A stretch of 64,000 nt of DNA from Hypomesus transpacificus. Lineage: Eukaryota > Chordata > Actinopteri > Osmeriformes > Osmeridae. The stretch is taken from the NCBI RefSeq assembly GCF_021917145.1, contig NC_061061.1, forward strand, positions 16,739,649 to 16,803,648, given 5' to 3'. Below the pieces are notes generated by a model, which searched no databases, had not been told where the DNA came from, and saw only the letters and a program-made list of their open reading frames with translations. This document shows positions 1 through 12,800 of this stretch, piece after piece (position 1 is the first letter of the stretch; each line of letters begins with the position of its first letter). Position numbers and translations under genes: made by a program.

Positions 1-1096
1 AGCTCACCCTACTGTGAGCAAAAGCTCAGGGGACCGAACTCCCCTTAAGGAACGAGATCGAACAGTTAAAGCTGTTAACTGTTAAAGATAATGAGCACAA
101 CCTTTCAATCTTTAAGGCTAATCATGCTTTAAAAGCTTCTGATGAATCGTGTGTTCAGTACTGTTGAGTTTTCAAATTACACAATTAGTGGACTGAACGG
201 TCAACTCTGTGTGTGTATCAGGCCTGTCGTCCATATTAGACTGAGACATCCATACAACAATGCCATTTCCTTCTCTATGTACAGCTGAGGCTACCAAGAT
301 AAGCAGGTTATGTTATTAGTCAGCTAAGTGGTAGCTGGGTTTGGACTACGGACACTTCATCTGTCATATTCACCATTTATCAACTTCCTCTTGGAGTCAG
401 TGAGCAAAGAACAAACCAATTGAAAACTGTGTTGCATAATGTCACTTCCATCTGTTGTAATATCACAAAGAATTTATAACGGCAACTTCTATTCAATAGT
501 CTGTCGTTGTTGAGGGCGATTTCAAAAGTGACATACCCACACATGTGAAAAAGATGCCAATGGTTTTTCAGGCTCTGAACCTACAGACATAGAAGCACCA
601 TGACCAAGCAAAGCAAGCCTGTAGGATAAATGTGATGAAACTTGTATTTCTTTCAAGACTGATTATTCAAATACACACACTATGTTTTGTGCATTTGAAT
701 AATCAGTATTGATAGTGAAACAACAGGCTAATTGGGGTCCTTTGTGCATGAGAAACTGTCTGAGGTCCTGGGCTGTTCTGTGAAGCAGTAGGCTGAGACT
801 GGGTGGAGTTCACCACAGTGAGAAGTGCATGTGCTGACTGAAAGCAGCAACACCCAGGAGAGATCATTTGCATCACACACAGAGTTGTGAGAACCAACTC
901 CACTTAACAACACAGCGCCTGTTCAAGGAAGTGACCTGCCCCCGTAGGGCCGCTGAGCTGACAACAATCTTAAAAAACGTGCCTAATGCAAGTGTGCAGA
1001 TGTCATTGAATCTTTACATAGTCGCGTTCTCCTTTCGTGCATTGTTTGGGGAGGGACAGTGTGGAAGTGGGCAGACTGTTGGAAGGAGAGCCTCAC
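1..1096. other. stk38 intron (second intron, partial)
   Basis: This stretch lies downstream of the stk38 exon on the minus strand. I looked for the next STK38 exon (the QKKLEKVMEEEG region) and did not find it, so the intron is at least 1.1 kb. It contains no repeat or RNA gene that I recognise. Confidence 0.6.
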
Positions 1097-1227
1097 CTCA
1101 TCTCTCTCTCCTCATGCTGGGCAATGAGGTTGCTGTAGAAGTTCTCCAGGGTCACCTTAGCCATGGTCACTCTCTCCTTAGTGTGGTTACTCATCGAGGA
1201 GCAGGAAGTCTGGCCCGTCATCGCCAT
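1097..1227 (-). CDS. stk38: STK38 (NDR1) serine/threonine kinase, first coding exon only
   Basis: Encodes the first 44 residues of NDR1, an AGC-family kinase of the Hippo/NDR pathway that MOB1 activates. The exon reads MAMTGQTSCSSMSNHTKERV then continues through TLENFYSNLIAQHEEREMR, nearly identical to vertebrate STK38; STK38L differs at several of these positions (for example LILQHEERET). This is the N-terminal regulatory region that binds MOB1, ahead of the kinase domain. The start is the first ATG after the acceptor at 1234-1236 (exon from 1233), and the exon ends in phase 2 at a GTGAGG donor. The remaining exons lie beyond the left edge of the window. A likely 5' UTR exon with a GTGAGA donor lies at 5097 to about 5250, so the first intron would be 3.9 kb and contain the large G/A array. 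Confidence 0.92.
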
Positions 1228-1559
1228 GGTTACCTGGAGGGGGGTGGGGGGTAGTGGATTGAGGGCAGAGTTGATTTCACAAATCGTCCATAAAACATTA
1301 ACTATCACAACAACAACAAAAAGCCTAAGCAACCGTTTCATTTGGCTGTCTACATCTTATATCCTTCCTGACATATTCAGACGTACTTGGCTTTCACCTT
1401 CCACTACAGGCAGAGACTGCTATAAAAAAAAGAAAATACTCCCCTGGGTTAAACACAATCGGTCTCTTTCAGAACCCAGTACAGTATGTCTATGTCCACA
1501 AGGGCTGAGTCCGTTCTGTCTGACTGAGCAACAGGGGCGTTGTACCCTTGAGGTGGCAA

Positions 1560-3515
1560 AAGGAGGAGGGGAGGAGGTGTAGAGGAGGAGAGAAGGAGAG
1601 AAGGAGAAGAGGAGGAGGAAAGAAAGAGGAGAGAAGGACGAGGAGAGAAGGAGGTTGGGGAGGTGTAGAGGAGGACAGAAGGAGAGAAGGAGGGGGAGAG
1701 AAGGAGGGGGAGAGAAGGAGGGGGAGAGAAGGAGGGGGAGAGAAGGAGGGGGAGAGAAGGAGAAGGAGAGAAGGAGGGGGAGAGAAGGAGGGGGAGAGAA
1801 GGAGGGGGAGAGAAGGAGAAGGAGGGGGAGAGAAGGAGAAGGAGGGGGAGAGAAGGAGGGGGAGAGAAGGAGAAGGAGGGGGAGAGAAGGAGGGGGAGAG
1901 AAGGAGAAGGAGAGAAGGAGGGGGAGAGAAGGAGGGGGAGAGAAGGAGAAGGAGAGAAGGAGGGGGAGAGAAGGAGGGGGAGAGAAGGAGAAGGAGAGAA
2001 GGAGAGAAGGAGAAGGAGAGAAGGAGGGGGAGAGAAGGAGAAGGAGAGAAGGAGGGGGAGAGAAGGAGGAGGAGGGGAGAGAAGGAGAAGGAGAGAAGGA
2101 GAAGGAGAGAAGGAGGGGGAGAGAAGGAGGGGGAGAGAAGAAGGGGGAGAGAAGGAGGGGAGGGGGAGAGAAGGAGAAGGAGAGGAGGGGGAGAGAAGGA
2201 GGGGGAGAGAAGGAGAAGGAGAGAAGGAGGGGGAGAGAAGGAGGGGGAGAGAAGGAGGGGGAGAGAAGGAGAAGGAGAGAAGGAGAAGGAGAGAAGGAGG
2301 GGGAGAGAAGGAGAAGGAGAGAAGGAGGGGGAGAGAAGGAGAAGGAGAGAAGGAGAAGGAGAGAGAAGGAGGGGGAGAGAAGGAGAAGGAGAGAAGGAGG
2401 GGGAGAGAAGGAGAAGGAGAGAAGGAGAAGGGAGGGGGAGAGAGAGAGGAGGGGGAGAGAAGGAGAGAGGAGAAGGAGAGGAGAAGGAGGGGGAGAGAAG
2501 GAGGGGGAGAGAAGGAGAAGGAGAGGAAGGAGGGGGAGAGAAGGAGAAGGAGAGAAGGAGAAGGAGAGAAGGAGGGGGAGAGAAGGAGGGGGAGAGAAGG
2601 AGGGGGAGAGAAGGAGAAGGAGAGAAGGAGAAGGAGAAGGAGAAGGAGAGAAGGAGAAGGAGGGGGAGAGAAGGAGGGGGAGAGAAGGAGAAGGAGAGGA
2701 GGAGGGGGAGAGAAGGAGAAGGAGAGAAGGAGAAGGAGAGAAGGAGGGGGAGAGAAGGAGGGGGAGAGAAGGAGGGGGAGAGAAGGAGAAGGAGAGGAGG
2801 GGGAGAGAAGGAGGGGGAGAGAAGGAGAAGGAGAGAAGGAGAAGGAGAGAAGGAGGGGGAGAGAAGGAGGGGGAGAGAAGGAGGGGGAGAGAAGGAGAAG
2901 GAGAAGGAGAGAAGGAGGGGGAGAGAAGGAGGGGGAGAGAAGGAGGGGGAGAGAAGGAGAAGGAGAGAAGGAGAAGGAGAGAAGGAGGGGGAGAGAAGGA
3001 GGGGGAGAGAAGGAGAAGGAGAGGAAGGAGGGGGAGAGAAGGAGAAGGAGAGAAGGAGGGGGAGAGAAGGAGGGGAGAGAAGGAGGGGGAGAGAAGGAGG
3101 GGGAGAGAAGGAGGGGGAGAGAAGGAGAAGGAGGGGGAGAGAAGGAGGGGGAGAGAAGGAGAAGGAGAGAAGGAGGGGGAGAGAAGGAGGGGGAGAGAAG
3201 GAGAAGGAGAGAAGGAGAAGGAGAGAAGGAGAGAAGGAGAAGGAGAGAAGGAGGGGGAGAGAAGGAGAAGAAGAGAAGGAGAAGGAGAGAAGGAGAAGGA
3301 GAGAAGGAGAGAAGGAGAAGGAGAGAAGGAGGGGGAGAGAAGGAGAAGAAGAGAAGGAGAAGGAGAGAAGGAGGGGGAGAGAAGGAGAAGGAGAGAAGGA
3401 GGGGAAGAGAAGGAGAAGGAGAGAAGGAGAGAAGGAGGGGGAGAGAAGGAGGGGGAGAGAAGGAGGGGGAGAGAAGGAGGGGGAGAGAAGGAGGGGGAGA
3501 GAAGGAAGGGGAGGG
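1560..3515. repeat. 2-kb polypurine (G/A) minisatellite in stk38 intron 1
   Basis: Almost every base is G or A on the plus strand. The array is built mainly from two 14-bp units, GGAGGGGGAGAGAA and GGAGAAGGAGAGAA, in irregular order, with occasional 6-bp GGAGAA insertions and a less regular left edge (1560-1690). Because the plus strand has only G and A and the minus strand only C and T, stops are almost impossible, which creates apparent frames of 630-690 codons on both strands (Arg/Glu/Gly-rich or Ser/Pro/Leu-rich). These are not genes. The tract is in the first intron of stk38, with C/T on the transcribed RNA's sense strand. Confidence 0.97.
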
Positions 3516-3519
3516 GTCA

Positions 3520-5090
3520 CGGGCAACTGGCATGTTTGGATAAGAGCTCTGCTCATTGACTAAGCTCTTGATTTGTGTGTCTCTGCTTCAGTAAGGTCAG
3601 TGTAATTCAATTATCCGGACGTTCAGTTGGCCACTGACTAAGGGGGTCATTAAAACGACAGACTGGTGCCCCATTCAAATTAAATTAATGTTAAAAAAAA
3701 ATGCTGCATGTACAGAACTTGCATAAAGACATTAAGACCATAAAATACATAGCCGTTTAGGGGATAGTTGGAAAGTCAACTTTTATTTCCACATCAAGTG
3801 CTGGTAAGGGCAATAAATTAAAGACCCATATTAATTATCCATATCGCCTGTGTCTCCACAAACTTTAGTAGGTTTTAAACAGTATTAAATAGAAATGTGT
3901 ATTTTTACTAAAATGTTAAACCCGTCCACGTTTAAAATTGCCAATTTTCAAATCCCTAATCATTACGTGATATTCAATAATAACGTATAGTAATTATGAC
4001 AGATTCTACTAGGTTTAAGTGTAACCATAGTATTGAACACGTTTAATTAAGGTTTGGCCAACATCAGTGATCTTGTTTAGGGTTTGGGTTAGTGCTGGCA
4101 AGCAAAGAACAACATCAAGCTGGTTGTGACATTTGCAGTTGCAACAAGAATAAAAGACGTTACTGTGGTATCGTCTATCGCCTGTGGTTGATAATAGTCA
4201 CTACCAGCCACACTGGTTCCTCGACCAAACTTACTAGCCAACTTGATTTCGATAGCACAAGTTAAAACCTAAACACAGCTAGCTAACCAATTACCTGAAG
4301 TAACCGTGCCTGGTCTTAAGTGCTACTGAGCTCAACAACATCAACGTCAGAGCTAGCCGAATGCTTCTACTGCCTGGTCAACACATGCTAACGTCGTTAG
4401 CTAGCTGGTTATCTCTCACGGCCGCATGATTCAAACTATTTTAGCTCAATGACCCAACGTGGGGACACTGAAAGCAACTTAAAAGTCAGCCATTGCAACT
4501 TTCTTAAGGTGGCAAGCTAACCAGCATTACCACAAGATAAACGATCTACAAAGTCATAGGTACTAGAGCTACCACCAGCACCCGTGCAATGACCTGGTGG
4601 CTAAAGTTAGCTAAGAAGAGTCCGTCTATTTGCTGGAACGAATGCCGAATTTTAATGGAACCGTATGAATTGAGTGTGCAAATGCAGCCAGCTAAATTAC
4701 AATACATATTTACCGGGTGGCTCACCGTGTTAAACTCAAAAGTTTGAGAATGTTTCTTTTATTTTGTTGTACAAGCAAGCTACATATCGACTTCATGTGT
4801 AAACAAGAAAGTTCAATAGGACGTTATCTACACTAGTCCAGTGACTATTCTTGCCCAGTTGTTGACGTTGGTGTCTGGCTAGCTAACCATCTAGCTCCCT
4901 CTATACGCTAGACTAACCAAGGCTGGTCGTTGAAAAGTTAGCCTAGCTAAAGATATCCAGAGTAAAACCATTATGAAACAAATTGATCAAGCGACAGGAA
5001 TACTTAACATTTAAGAATGAGTTGGCGAATCCAACCGCCTTGAGATTTTATAAAACTAGTTATGTTATTTCTGAGCGATAAGTCTTTTGT
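3520..5090. other. stk38 intron 1, non-repetitive part
   Basis: Low-complexity-free, AT-rich sequence between the purine array and the candidate stk38 first exon. I see no gene, SINE or RNA here. Confidence 0.5.
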
Positions 5091-5096
5091 TCTCAC

Positions 5097-5250
5097 CTCC
5101 GAAGTCGACCTCTCTTCCTTGCGTTTAGCTCAACCCCTTGCGTCCGTGTATCCCTTTCACTGTCTGACAGTTAATGACGTATGGTGGCCGCAAGAGGTAG
5201 ACTTGACACATTTTACTTTGAGTGTGTCATTAATCACGCATGTATAAGGC
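5097..5250 (-). other. stk38: Probable stk38 5' UTR exon and promoter
   Basis: On the minus strand a GGAG|GTGAGA donor ends a candidate exon at 5097. It lies upstream of the stk38 coding exon, in the right orientation, and next to the divergent cept1 5' end. The 5' edge is a guess; no TATA box is evident. Confidence 0.45.
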
Positions 5251-5659
5251 TGTACAGTAGGTGAAAGAATGTTTTGTAAAAAAAGTGTACTTACTCTAGA
5301 AGTTGGTAAATGAAACGGCAATACTAGCCTGTGATATAGTAATATTACTTATACAATTGTGTATTGACCGATACATGCCATAATGCAAGCAAATGGGAAG
5401 ACATATTGATTTAAGATATTCTAGAGTATCTTGTTTTTCAAACATTTTGTTAACAGCTCTTTTATGTAACTTGAGCCCAATCAGAAAGGCTTACAAATCT
5501 ATATGGATGTGTGTTACCTAAAATCAGATTCCTTCAAAATAAAAGTACAAAGCATGCAGTTGCAAACTAGTTCTTCTTCCTTACTGCTTACTCTTTGTGA
5601 ATGTAAAAAACATTAATTGTAAAGTTATAATTTAGATACTGTAGGGCGGCTATGTGACG

Positions 5660-5875
5660 TTATTGAAAAGGTAAAGAGTGTGGAAGTAGTACAGACTTTA
5701 TTAGAATAATCTGGTGTAGCAATACAAATTATTAAAATTAGCGAGATTTCATTCTATTTTCAGATATTAGCAATTTTCTATCATTTAAAAAAAGGCAATT
5801 AAAAAAGTAAAGGCTATGGAAGTATACCAGACATTGTTAGAATACTCTGGTGTCCGTTTTCAGGTTATATATTAA
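5660..5875 (+). repeat. Degenerate local duplication in the stk38/cept1 intergenic region
   Basis: Two imperfect copies of about 55 bp, at roughly 5668-5720 and 5803-5855, share the order GTAAAG, TGGAAGTA, CAGAC, TTAGAATA and TCTGGTGT. They are separated by AT-rich sequence. This looks like an old local duplication; no function is evident. Confidence 0.55.
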
Positions 5876-6059
5876 TACAAATATTATAAAAGTATTTTCA
5901 CCTGGTCCCTAACGCGACGCTGCAAAGTAGCGTCTTCCGAATGAGACAAATGTCGAATGTCAATATGAAACTAACTTCACCTCGGTCTTTCATCCTGTCT
6001 GAAATTTAAAACAGATGCAAACGGTGGCAACTTGAATGCAACTCAGGTTTGTTACTGTG

Positions 6060-6324
6060 CGACGGAAGTGGGCAATCCCTACGCCTAGCCTACTGCTCTT
6101 TGCAACGCGGTCGTGCTTCGGTTGATCCACCTGCCTCAGCTGATTGTAGCTGTAACGATAACAGCCTGTGTAGGGGGACTGGACAATGATCTCTCGCCGC
6201 TCAACATATTTGTCACAGTCTTAACTCTCCCCGGGAAGAATTCCACGTCCTTCACTCAGTTTTGTAGCCCTAAACTCCCACACTACGATATACGCCATCG
6301 CTTCCGTAGAATCACCGAAGCAAG
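6060..6324 (+). other. cept1: Probable cept1 5' UTR exon
   Basis: A donor, CAAG|GTAAGC, at 6324 pairs with an acceptor, TTCACAG|GACACAG, whose exon begins at 6765 and runs into the cept1 start codon at 6883. The left edge is a guess. The short open frame across this exon (6113-6328) does not join the CEPT1 frame. Confidence 0.55.
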
Positions 6325-6882
6325 GTAAGCTAGATTTCGAAGGACAATGTCAAGCTGTCACACCTACAGCTAGCTAGAGATAAACGAACTCTATACTTGT
6401 GTGATGTGTAAAGGATCGATAATGGATTATGTTTTTAGAATGTTTATTGGTCAAGGTTAGGGTGATCATTTTAATGCCTAGTCAGGTAGCCTGTTTATTG
6501 TAATTTGTCACAGCCCTTAACTTCAATTCGCTTGCATTCAGTTCACTAAATGTTACTAATCAGTAAAAGGACCCACATCATGGCAACCCCACTGAAAAGG
6601 ACCGCAGTCCTCTGCCAATACACTACACCTCTCAGGAAAAATTATACGAATTGGCAAGAGTGATATAATTGTATTGGCTCATGCATACAGTGCTACAAAC
6701 ACAACGCGCCAGCCTTTTATGATTAAGTAACAAACGAAACCCCTGTCACCCATTTCCTTCACAGGACACAGCTTGGTGAAAATAGTTTATATGCCCCCGT
6801 TGTGGATTCCCTGGAGACAAACGGGGTGGAGGCAGTTGTAGGTAGAACAGGCGCTACTTAAAGTGAGCTCTCGTCTTCCCCC

Positions 6883-9800
6883 ATGAGTAGCAGCACTGGC
6901 CAACGAGTTCTACGCTCCCGGGCTGCCAAGGCAGGTCATGGAGCTTCAGGAGCAACAACAACATCAACATGGCCCTCCCAGGACCCAAACATGGACTCTT
7001 CCTGTAGTTCAACCTCCTCAGTGGGCTCTACCACTCCCTGTGGCGGCGGGGGGAGCCCCTGTCTCCTGGGTAAGTTGATGCAACTGCCAGCCCCACCGCT
7101 GTCTCGGCACCAGCTGAAGAAGTTGGAGGAACACCGGTATAGCAGCGCAGGCCACTCCCTGCTGGAGCCCTACATGCAGCCCTTCTGGGAGTGGCTGGTG
7201 GCCCGGGTACCCACTTGGATGGCCCCCAACCTTATCACCATTGTGGGCCTGAGTGTTAACATCTTCACCACCTTGATACTGGTCTTCTACTGCCCAACCG
7301 CAACTGAGCAGGTGGGTCCAGTCAGCTACAATACAGTGTTGGTAGGGGATTGTAATTTAAATGTCATTTGACATTTTTTATTTTAATTTTTTTTACTCCA
7401 GACTGTTACTTTAGCTTGTTGATGGAGAAACATTAAAGAAGGAGCCTTGTATTAATAGCACTCAAGATTAGAATTGAACAGAGTCACAATTCATAAAGTG
7501 CCAACCAGCAGCTATAGATTGCATTCACACAACATGTGTGCAAAGACTAAAAGTAAAACCTCACGTTTCACCACAACTTCCTTTGTAAGCTACATCTCTC
7601 AGGGATGGGTGTGGGGAGATTTTTCGCACGTCACCACCATGTACTCACTACTTTACAACGGGTCAAATGTCACCATGGCCCTGGCATTTCAAGCAAACCT
7701 TTATTGTGTAAGACCAAAGCGTTAGGTGGAAATGACACGTTCATGGGGTCTGCTCCGTCAGTCATCAGGCACCATGTTGGCTGTTGCATCACGTTGTGAT
7801 ATGTTTGACTAATAGGTAACTATTCACTTTCAAACTACAATTGCTGATAGATGATCAACAGGCTCATAAATGATTTGTAAATGTTCCAAATTTACCAAAA
7901 TTCCGCCTGCAAAACATACTGCACAACAAATCAATGCTTCAAGTTGTTTTGAACAAAGATAACAAAATGGTTTGAGCTGAGTTGAACATTACTCAGTATA
8001 CTTGACCAGGACCAATCCTTCTCCTCTGTCTGGTCTGCATGGTTCAGCTCTGATAGTCTACTCCTGGGTGGCCTTACTCCCTGGGGATCCCTTACCAGGG
8101 CTCCTAAGGACAGGAACTAAGTGTCCTTGCTTCTCACGTTACCAAACTGGCCTCTGACCCCCCCCCCCCCGCTCCCACACACACCACCTTCCTGCTCTGT
8201 GTTTAACATAGAGGTGACATCAATCTCATGCCAGTTCTGTAAAATAAAACAAGCTATTGTATGCGTTGTCGCCAGTGAATAGTCGTTCCATAGACCCAGC
8301 TGTCTTGTGAGGCCTGTGAGCTACATTTAGACAGGGTTGATTGGACCACAGTGAACATATCTGAGGACTTGATGTCCCAGCATATGATGTCTATGTAGTT
8401 TTCAAACACAGAAAGGAACAGTAATTATCAGTGTGTCCCATCTTTGCCTAGGGCTTAGCTGTACTTTCCAGGGTAATAATCTTACGGGAGACTTGACCAT
8501 CGGTGTAAAATCAAAAGGCTACTTGTGGTCTTGACCCTCAGTAAATTTAACTGTCTGGGGAGGTGTGAGGCAGACCAAACGGAGCCTACGGCTGCTTCAA
8601 TCATGAGCGAAATGGAAGAAACTTTTGCTGTGTTTTCTCTACTGTTATTGCTAGCCCAGGAATTGATTGATCAACTACGAAGTGATTATATGTCGTAATG
8701 ACACAGTCAAGGACAATCAAGGTTGCCTATCGTTTATTTTCCCAAAAGTGGATGCTTAAAAAGCAGAGTGGTCGTGACTGGATTTGACACGAGTTGTAAA
8801 CGAGGTGGCATGAGGCTGAAAGAGAGCATTCGAGGCTGTCCTCCCCTCCCCCTAATCAGCCCAGCCTCTCCCTGTTGTTCACCTGTCCTATCGGCCTGTC
8901 TGTTATCAGAGCTGCTTACACAGCGCGGTGTCTGTTTGTCTCAACGTTACTCTACTATCAAGCTTGACAGTTAGCTTGGTAAATAAAGCAGGTATCTCTA
9001 CTACTGGGTCCATATTGTGGGAGCAAAACATAGATATGGAGAGGGAGAGTAAGGGAAACCGAAGATGGACGAAATAGCCCCTTTCCAACGTCACTCTTTT
9101 TGTCAAAACAAAGCGTCGGAAGCACAGATGTAATGATGTGATTAAAAAAAATGTTTTACTTGGTTTTCATTTTCAGGCACCTCTGTGGGCATACCTGACT
9201 TGTGCACTGGGCCTCTTCATCTACCAATCCCTGGATGCCATCGACGGGAAGCAGGCGCGACGCACCAATAGCAGCACTCCCCTGGGAGAGCTCTTTGACC
9301 ATGGCTGTGACTCCCTTTCAACAGGTGTGTGAGCACACAGGAAACACTTCACACTGTTCAAGCAGATTCAGTCGAAGGCATAGACCACATCGAAACACAG
9401 TAACTAACAGAACAACAGAATAGAATGACGTACAATAGAATGTCATAGAATGAAGTACATGTTTTGTCGACGCAATACAGTACTTTGACATTCTCACCAA
9501 TGTATGACCCATTAAGATGTCTAAACAGGTACACAAAGGTAATATTTCTTGTGTAGACGCAGTCTGGAAACAGCATAGAAACATCCCTCCAGTAGAGAGG
9601 GACGTGATACAGAATCTCCAGACATTTGAATACATAATAGTCTGTACACATTTCAGTTGAGACAGTTAAGACAAGCTATCATCCATTTTCAGAGCATGCA
9701 CGCATCAACCTGGCTTAAAAGCATACAGCCAGCCTTCCCCCCCCCCCACCTTCACATCTATGCTCATAAACTGGCTATACCACTCTCTGAAACTTAGCCT

Positions 9801-12800
9801 CCGCCCTCTTCCACTCTTCTTTTCCCTCAGTGTTTGTGGTTCTGGGTACCTGCATCGCCGTCCAGCTTGGCACCAACCCTGACTGGATGTTCTTCTGCTG
9901 CTTCGCGGGCATGTTCATGTTCTACTGTGCCCACTGGCAGACCTACGTATCGGGCACCCTGCGCTTTGGCATGTGAGTGGAGGGGCGCGTTCTGGTTGGG
10001 GGTTTCCTATGAACTATGGTCCATGGCAGCTACGGCCAGAGAGATAAGATTAGTACACTAAGAGTCAGCTTTTTAGTCAATCTGTGTTTTCGGACTTCTT
10101 CCAGATAAGGCTTATCTACCGTAGATTTCCTCCTTTCGCGTCTGAGAGATACAGTATGGATGAGTTTGGAGGTTTGTTTTGGCCTTCTTCAGAGCCATAT
10201 CTTCTCTTCCCTGACTGGCTTGTTTGGCAGATTTGTAGCCACTGAGTTAGAGCTGTATAGCCCTTGTGCAGACTTGTAGTGCTGCGTTTGGTCCTGAGTT
10301 CTGGAACCTGATAAGATATGCAGCGCCTGTAGCATCTAGCCAATCAAGCCCCACTTCCTGCACAAGGCTATCCAATCGGAGGATTCTCAATTTCATTCTG
10401 ATCATAAACAGTTTTTTTGGTAAGGAAGGCTAAAACAAACCTTCAGAGATGTAGTGTTGACCTGTGGGGGGGGGGGGGGGGGGGACTCTGATTGGATTTA
10501 TTTGTATTTAATATTTGGTTTGTATTTAGGTATTTATTCATATCTATTTGTTATAGTATACTATTATTTGCGTCTAATTGTTTAGTTTCGACTTTTAAAT
10601 TGCCGTAGTTTGTGCTACGGGGCGCTGTGTGCATGTTGTTTTGGGTGCTGTGTCCTTCAACCCCTGGCTCATGATCCCTCTGCTCTCTCTCTGTCTCTGT
10701 CTCTGTCTGTCTCTGCCCGCTCAGCATTGATGTGACTGAAGTGCAAATCTTCATTATAATTATGTATTTGCTGGCTGCCGTTGGAGGAACAGCTTTTTGG
10801 CAGTTCTCGGTAATCCATTTACACATATGATTACACCCCAACAAAATCATTATAACAATGATCTACTCAAACCAATGAGACTAACGCTGTAATAATATTC
10901 AACCTGTTTGCTTCCATGCATAAATGATCATTATCTAAATGAACAGTAAAAAAATAAATAAACGTTAAAAGTTCATGTAAGTTACTAACTGCACCTTGGT
11001 TGAGGTGTTTGACTAATATTGTCTGTGTGGTCGTACAGTATGTGGAAATCAAAATGTGTCGTCCCCCCCCCCCCCCCCATAGATCCCTGTGGTGAACATT
11101 CAAATAAAGATAGTTCCAGCCATCCTTACAGTAGCAGGGGCCATCTTCTCCTGCACTAATTACTTCCGGGTCATATTCACGGGAGGCGTGGGGAAGAACG
11201 GCTCCACTACAGCTGTAAGTGGTCCGACTGAACGCTTCTTTCTGCTCTCGAAAAAGAAGACAATTGCGGATGTTGTCAGAACAGTTATGTTATGATGTTA
11301 CACAGCACGTCTTGTAAAAGTGTTTAGGTTTTAGCAGATGCTTTTATTCAAAACGGTGTACAGAGGAGGATTTGAACCTGCAAACATTAGTCTTAAATCC
11401 ATGTTATTTTCCTTCAGGGTACGAGTGTCCTGTCACCTTTCTTCCACATTGGAACTGTGATCACTCTGGCCATCATGATATACAAGAAGTCCTCCGTCCA
11501 GCTGTTTGAGAAGCACCCCTGTCTCTACATCCTGGCATTTGGCTTGGTGTCGGCCAAAATCACCAACAAGCTGGTGGTGAGTGACAACAAACTGCCACAA
11601 CACTGAAGACTTCAGTCAGAAATCACAAAAGGACAACCTTGTCTTTCTCTCTCTCTCTCTCGCTCTCTCTCTCTCGCTCTCTCTCTCGAAGGACAATGTT
11701 CGAAGTTGTGCTTTTCAGTTGACGGTTAGTTTTGACTCCTGTTTTGACTTTCTGTCTCAGGTGGCTCATATGACCAAGAGTGAGATGTACCTTCATGACC
11801 TGGCCTTCCTGGGCCCGGGGCTCCTCTTCCTCAACCAGTATTTTAACAGCTTCGTCGATGAGTACCTGGTCCTCTGGGTGGCATTGGTGAGTCCAAGCTG
11901 GGTCTGCCTATCAGTTTGAGTCAGTCAGTCTATCAGTCAAAGACCGAATCCCAATACTCCCCCTTACCCCTTCCCCTTAGTTTTACGCGTTCCCGTGAGA
12001 GCTAGTGGTGTCCAAATACTCTTTTTGAGCTAGGGGTAGGGCTAAGACTAAGGGGTATACACCCCTTAAAACCAAGTAAGATCGGGAGCTTACTTGAAAC
12101 CTAGGGCTATGTGAATACTACGCGACCGGCAACAATGGCGGCCAGATCATCCAAAGAGTCCAATAAATGTAATATTTTCAGCTTAATTAATTGATAAAAA
12201 AATGACAGTCTTGCAACCATTTTCCTAATTGAAACGTTTCTAAAAATCGCTAGTTTGGTACGCTAATGTTACAGGGTTGAATTGCACAACAGTCTCGCAT
12301 TTCTTTGACTAACATGTCTACAGTTTTAAGTAAACTCCATTAGCAGCGAATTTCGTGTAATATTAGTGCATGACACTACTTGCTTTGGAGATATCGATAC
12401 GTGCTAGATGACGTACCTGTAACCAAGTGGCGTCCCATTTCTTAAGGATATGTAGCCCTTACCCCTCAGTTTCGAGGGCTAGGGGTAAACTAAAGGCTAG
12501 GGGTAAGGGGAAGGGGGAGTATTGGGATTCGGCCAAAACCTACACATTCCGACACTCCTCTCCCCATTGTGATGTACTGGCCTGGGATGGGTCCAGTTAC
12601 CCAGAGTGTACTGTGCCACAGGTGGTAATGAGATTAGGAGCAAGACAGGGAGAAGGGAAGAGAGGGATTAGTTCAGAGGGCGGAGAAACAAACAGATAAC
12701 ACAGAATGGAGGGATTCAAATCAAGGAGGAGAATATGGAGCCATGTTTTTGAATCTCATTCCCTCAGGTGTGGTCCACTGTTGACCTGGTGCGCTACTGC

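Noticed and set aside
1449-3563. Very long open frames (630-690 codons) on both strands, Arg/Glu/Gly-rich or Ser/Pro/Leu-rich
   Set aside because: They are open only because the DNA is nearly all G/A, so stop codons scarcely occur. Several frames are open at once, none has a domain, and the region is inside an stk38 intron.
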